From the NCBI GenBank assembly GCA_026008535.1, contig BRKX01000014.1:21102694-21166693 (forward strand): a stretch of 64,000 nt of DNA, given 5' to 3'. Positions 59,610 to 64,000 of the stretch are shown piece after piece; position 1 is the stretch's first letter; every line of letters begins with the position of its first letter. The position numbers and the translations under genes are program-made. This DNA is from Perilla frutescens (Eukaryota > Streptophyta > Magnoliopsida > Lamiales > Lamiaceae). Below the pieces are notes generated by a model. That model was given only the letters and a program-made list of their open reading frames with translations, was not told where the DNA came from and did no database searches.

Positions 59610-60316
59610 TGTAACATAAATTTTTTGTATTTAATTTAGTATAACACAAAATGGTGTACAAATAAAATGATTTTCGGATCAAATTGTATTTCTTGGATCC
59701 AATCTCTATTTTTCCTCTGATTCTTCTCTTCAAAACTTGATCTTCAGATGGTTTTCAAAGCTTTCGGGGAAGATTTGTATCCTCGATCTTCTTTGACTTG
59801 GTATTTGAATTTGAAAACGTTAATTCAGAGGGTTGATGCCTTGTTTCCGGATCAAACGCTGATTTTGGGTTGAATTTGGTGAAGAACGCTTTAAATTGTC
59901 TTGCTTCTGGATCAAACGCTGTCTTCAGGATGATTTTAGTGAAGAACGCCTTTGAATGTCACAAGAACTCCTTGAATATCTGAGAGAAATTTACTTATGG
60001 AAGTTCTTCTCAAATTCTTGAACTCTTCAAATGACTTCTGCTGTGATTTCCAACAGATATGAAGGCCCCTGTTTATAGTTGTAGATATGAGTAACTAGGG
60101 TTGACGTGGCGCGATCTCATTGGCTCTTGAATATTGATATATATCTCTGCAAAGATATTTACTTGCGGCCAAAAACTCTTGATGTTTATCATATAATAAT
60201 ATCTTTATTATTTAAATATTTTATCTAATTTTAGACTTCATAAGATTCCAAAACTAAATAAATAAATAAAAATCAATAAAAATATTATATATAATATTAA
60301 AATTTCGTTATCTACA
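59610..60316 (-). repeat. 5' LTR of the gag-only element
   Basis: A 707-base LTR, the partner of 55833-56549. Confidence 0.88.
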
Positions 60317-60321
60317 ATGAC

Positions 60322-62229
60322 ATTAATATCTCTAGATATTAATTAATGTATTTATTGATATTAATTTAATTTAGATCATAAACATATGATAAAAGAGTTC
60401 ATATTGTTTAGGACATATGAAACATTTCAAATTGAGTAGCATAATGATATGAATGATATTTATAATAATTGATACATTTCTATCATTATAATTCAATAGA
60501 AAATATAGCCCCCGAGCGCGCGCGCGCACACATAATGTGATTATCTTTAAGGAGAACATAAAGTGCATGTATGAATTAAGGGTGGTTGCAATTGAGAATC
60601 CAAAAACTCCAATTTCTTCATTGTCACATCAACGCCACATTAAAAATTAACCCCCATCAACTTCTAATACAATTTTTTCACAATGCAAAACCCAAAAAAT
60701 AATTTCCAGGAGGGTTCACTTATACACATCATATATATATATATATATTATTTACAATATTCACTTATATAATTAATTGAATTCAATGACATTTTAATTT
60801 TTCAAAATTTAAAAATTTCATTAAAAGGTTAAAAATTATAACATTAAATAATAAATGAAAAAATTATAACAATAATATATATATATATATATGTATATAT
60901 TGAACCTTTCGAAAATCAATCCAAAGAAGAAAACAAATTGAAAGAAATTGTTGAGTGGCCGACAACAACATGTGGTGGCCCGTGATGAGGCATTTTATTA
61001 TTTGTAGTTGAGTTCCAAACGAGGAATTCAATTTCCTGGAAGTTGTACACTCTGACAACCACAGTGCAACCATTTTAAGTTCCAGATTCTTAGTACTCAG
61101 AGAAGAAGCTCGATTGCGTCCACCTTGAATGTTCTTTGAATTTTTTTAACATGTGTATCACAAGCATTTATATAATAATTAATATTATAAACTACTTTTT
61201 TAACTATTTTAACTACATGTATGTATATCTTAGGGGAAAATATGATTTAGAATATTTAATTAGTCTATTAATAATTTCATAATACTATGCACAAAAGAAT
61301 ACAAGTAGCTAGAATGTAGACTTAATTACAAATTTGGACATATAATACTTTTTTCCTCTTTAATTTTATGCAAATTTTAATCAAGATCATCACCCAATCA
61401 CACACACGTACAATATTAACCATGATATTTAACACAATTGTGTATTATGTATTATTCATTTTTATATAAAAGAATTTATTTAATATTCTTAACATATAAC
61501 TTATTATGTATTTAATTAATATTTTTAATTATATTACACTATAGAACTTTTAAGTTTACCCTTTTAAAGAAGGTATTAATTTTACATAACATAATATTTT
61601 TTTTTACTAAAACATTAGAAATTACGTGCAACGCACGTGATCTTTGCTAGTAACATATAAGTGTCATTACATATGAAGTGAAGTTTCACGAGTAATGGAG
61701 CGAATTATCATTATCTATGAAGCGTTTGACAACCTTTATTTTCTTTTTTTTTTCTTTTCTTTTTTTGATTTTTTTTTAGTTTTTTCATTTTTTTTTCAAT
61801 TTTTTTTAATCTTCATTTTGTATCGAGTTCAGTGTATGAGCCCATGCGTTATCGTCGGGTGAATGCACTGAGTGAGACGCCGAATAAAAAAATCCAATTA
61901 ATTCAATTCAATTTTAGAATTCACTAATTTCATTTTATAGTATATATATTCATTTAAAAAAATTAAATATAAATTTATAAAAAAATGAAGAAATTAAAAA
62001 GTAAAAAAAAAATTAAATGGAGAAAAAAGAGATGAAGAGGGGAAGAGGGGATGAGGACCATTAACAAAAGAGAGAAATGACCAACTCATAAATCAAATAG
62101 AGATCCGTATAATATCAAGATCCATTAGATGATCTCACTTCACAAAAGCTAAACTATAGACCTACTTGCAAGTTGAAATTAAGAAAAAGACAAAGTCTAC
62201 CATCATGCGTAGATTTATAACTTATTGTC
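60322..62229. other. AT-rich intergenic with microsatellites, no gene seen
   Basis: It contains TA runs near 60731-60748 and 60877-60892, a GCGCGCGCGC run near 60517-60526 and a long T-rich stretch near 61740-61810. The word ACGTGCAACGCACGT (61614-61628) is a near-palindrome of unknown role. Confidence 0.5.
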
Positions 62230-62240
62230 CGATATTTAAC

Positions 62241-62616
62241 GGATGAGATCCTCTATTCTAAATTTGGTGTTTCAATTCGTGTTCCACGATCGAATTTATA
62301 AATTTTTTTTCCATTTTTCATCAATTTTAATTTATTATGTTTAAGTTTAATTTTATGATTATTTTTAGAGTTCACCCCACCTGATTAGGGTTTATATTAT
62401 TTTTTAATATTTAATTTTCAAAGAAATGATTATTATGGTTGATTATTTTAAAAATATGATTTATAATTTTTAAAATTTCAATCTTTTGTTGATAAATGTG
62501 ACTAGGTTGATTATGTCTTAATTAATTTTTATTTTTGTGATATCAATTATTAAATTTGTAAATTCGATCGTGGAATACCGATTGAAATGTTAAATTTAGA
62601 ATAGAGGATCTCATCC
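62241..62616. mobile_element. MITE with about 60-bp inverted repeats
   Basis: The ends are inverted copies: GGATGAGATCCTCTATTCTAAATTT on the left matches the complement of the right end, and both include CGATCG. The direct repeat CGATATTTAA flanks it at 62230-62239 and 62617-62626. A 10-base duplication suggests a MULE-type origin. Confidence 0.82.
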
Positions 62617-62626
62617 CGATATTTAA

Positions 62627-63008
62627 TTGTGTGTGTATTGTCAGCTTGTACACATAAACAATTTTTATTTTTATTTTTTGAAAAAGCAAATTGGCATTAA
62701 TCAAACGACTATACCAACAATTGGTTTTTTTTTTCTTCACAATTACCCATAAAATTAAAATCGTAATAATTAATTGTAAATACAATAAAATTTAATTAAT
62801 GAAACAAATAAGGTTGAATTTAAAAAAGGGTGGACAGTGCCCAGTGGTAGTAGTCTTTATCAGGTCTGGTGACTCTGGTCTGTATTTTATATATTTATGA
62901 TTAAAAAATAAAGCATAAATTAAGCGTTTGTTTAGTATTGAGAGATGCTTAAATAAGATAAGATGAGATCTTGGTGTTTGAATTTGAGACAGTGTATTTC
63001 CGAGTGAA
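62627..63008 (+). promoter_or_regulatory. Upstream region of the third 2-ODD copy
   Basis: TATTTTATATATTTATG near 62882-62898 is a possible TATA element about 110-125 bases before the ATG. No other motif is assigned. Confidence 0.35.
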
Positions 63009-63564
63009 ATGGGAGATATTCCCACAGTTGATCTTTCAGTTTTCTTTAAAGATGGTGAAGAAGAAGGCAAGAAATTGGCGAAAGAAATTATAAGCCGAGC
63101 TTGCGCCGACTACGGCTTTTTCCAGGCAGTGAACCACGGAGTGCCTCTTGATCTAATGAGCCGAGCCATGGAGCTGTCTAAGGCATTCTTCGCTCTGCCA
63201 GATGAGCTGAAGCTGCAATACCGGCCTAGAGCCGACGCCCCCGTCCCGGCTGGCTATGGCAAGCAGCCGCCGCACGCCACCGACAAGAATGAGTTCTTCA
63301 TGATGCTTCCTCCGAGCATTATAAATGATCGCTTGGGTCTCCCTCCCAATTTCCTCAAGGAATACAATCAAGAGAGGAGCTTGGATCTAATGAGCACGCA
63401 CCACTACTTTCCGGCAACAGAAACAGAGAATGTCGGGGTATCCAGACACGACTTTCATATTCCAAGATGAAGTTGGAGGCCTAGAGGTTCTCAAGGATGG
63501 CCACTGGATTCCCGTTGTACCCACTCCAGGCACGTTGGTCGTCAACGTAGGCGACGTCATTCAG
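63009..63564 (+). pseudogene. 2-oxoglutarate dioxygenase, copy 3 (decayed)
   Basis: The N-terminal domain is well preserved (IPTVDLSVFFKDG, ACADYGFFQAVNHGVPLDLM, AGYGKQPPHATDKNEFFMM). After PPS the sequence jumps directly to IINDRLGLPPNFLKEYNQ. About 32 residues that flank intron 1 in copies 1 and 2, together with that intron, are missing. After ATETENVGVSRH a deletion removes the HxD aspartate and shifts the frame, giving a stop at about 63468. The rest of exon 2 is readable in another frame (TTFIFQDEVGGLEV ... VVNVGDVIQ). It ends at a GC instead of a GT donor (63565). No exon 3 with the second iron histidine or RxS is found to 64000, though it could lie beyond. It is more diverged from copies 1 and 2 than they are from each other. 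Confidence 0.85.
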
Positions 63565-64000
63565 GCAACTCCCATCCCTAAATTTAAAGTTTGATTGATT
63601 TGGATATATCTCTGTAGGTGGCGAAATTTTACAACATTATTAATAATATTTTTATTGATTTTAATATATTTATTTAATTTTGGAATCATATCAAATTCAA
63701 AAGGTGGACTTGCGTGCAACAACGGTTATTTCTGCCTAATTCAGGCAGCCACATGGCCCCACACGGGCGTGCCACATGGCACATGTTACTTTTTATTGTA
63801 GTTAGAATGATGATAGTATTAATCTTAGGTTGATACCTTTCTTTATTGTACTTGATACTTTTCTGCTTACCACATGGTACTTTTTATGTTACCGAACTCG
63901 TGTTTTGCTTTCCTTTGCAAATTCTTGGAATAATGATTGTTTTAGACTAATCTCAACACATACAATATAAAAACTGAAAAAAAATCAGAATTTGAACTAA
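63565..64000. other. Sequence after 2-ODD copy 3, no exon seen
   Basis: It may be intron 2 of copy 3. No THRVV-like or RxS-coding segment was found. The window ends here. Confidence 0.5.

Larger units (their letters stand above)
55833..60316 (-). mobile_element. Gag-only (pol-less) LTR retrotransposon with a solo LTR inserted
   Basis: LTRs at 55833-56549 (717) and 59610-60316 (707) run TRTAACATAAAT...TTATCTACA. The target duplication is ATTAC/ATGAC (one mismatch). On the minus strand, TTTTGGCACGCCCAGTGGG beside the right LTR is a primer-binding site that is not initiator Met. I associate this type with Tat-lineage Gypsy elements. A GAGGGGGCA tract adjoins the left LTR. Only gag is present. 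The space where pol belongs holds short tandem repeats. This is a non-autonomous gag-bearing LTR element (TR-GAG-like). A solo LTR of another family lies at 57997-59127. Confidence 0.85.

Noticed and set aside
61614..61628. ACGTGCAACGCACGT near-palindrome considered as a regulatory operator.
   Set aside because: No gene nearby and no matching partner end found. It could be part of an old repeat, and nothing supports a regulatory role.

Overview
The window looks like nuclear DNA of a eudicot plant: AT-rich intergenic sequence, GT-AG introns, plant-type LTR retrotransposons, MULE and CACTA transposons, and typical plant genes. The 2-oxoglutarate dioxygenases (2-ODDs) would fit an asterid, perhaps a Lamiales species, but that is a guess. 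About three quarters of the window is transposable element.

Host genes. One housekeeping gene is complete: a NAP1-related (SET/NRP-type) histone chaperone at 8395-12917 (+, nine coding exons, 255 aa). A specialised-metabolism locus holds three same-strand 2-ODD copies. Two are intact three-exon genes at 33813-35539 (312 aa) and 36344-37474 (314 aa). The third, at 63009-63564, is a decayed copy about 25 kb downstream, separated from the pair by nested transposons.

Left half (1-33.3 kb). A small MULE-type element (845-1750) is followed by two blocks of related inverted-repeat elements whose ends abut (TA)n microsatellites: A-B (2575-7691) and C-D-E (14250-33258). Neighbours share a single TA run. 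B, D and E carry pieces of a FAR1/MULE-type transposase (SWIM domain and zinc knuckle) on the minus strand. B and E also carry ULP1-like (C48) cysteine protease relics on the plus strand. This is the content of ULP-carrying (Kaonashi-type) MULEs, placed at TA microsatellites as described for rice Micron elements. Each also carries tandem repeats or short motif clusters rich in GCTAA/GCTAC. A Ty3/Gypsy element (Gypsy-1, minus strand, 23219-31663) sits inside the transposase relic of E.

Right half (37.9-60.3 kb). A Ty1/Copia element (37982-52924, minus) contains a chromodomain Gypsy element (Gypsy-2, 38807-44994, plus) and a CACTA element (45559-50731). The CACTA element carries intron-containing fragments of a class III peroxidase and a plastidic glucose transporter. 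Downstream are a MULE-type inverted-repeat element (53278-54313), a pol-less gag-only LTR element (55833-60316) with a Gypsy-1-like solo LTR inside it, and a MITE (62241-62616).

All boundaries, target-site duplications and difference counts were read by eye. No database search was run, so family names rest on recognised motifs.
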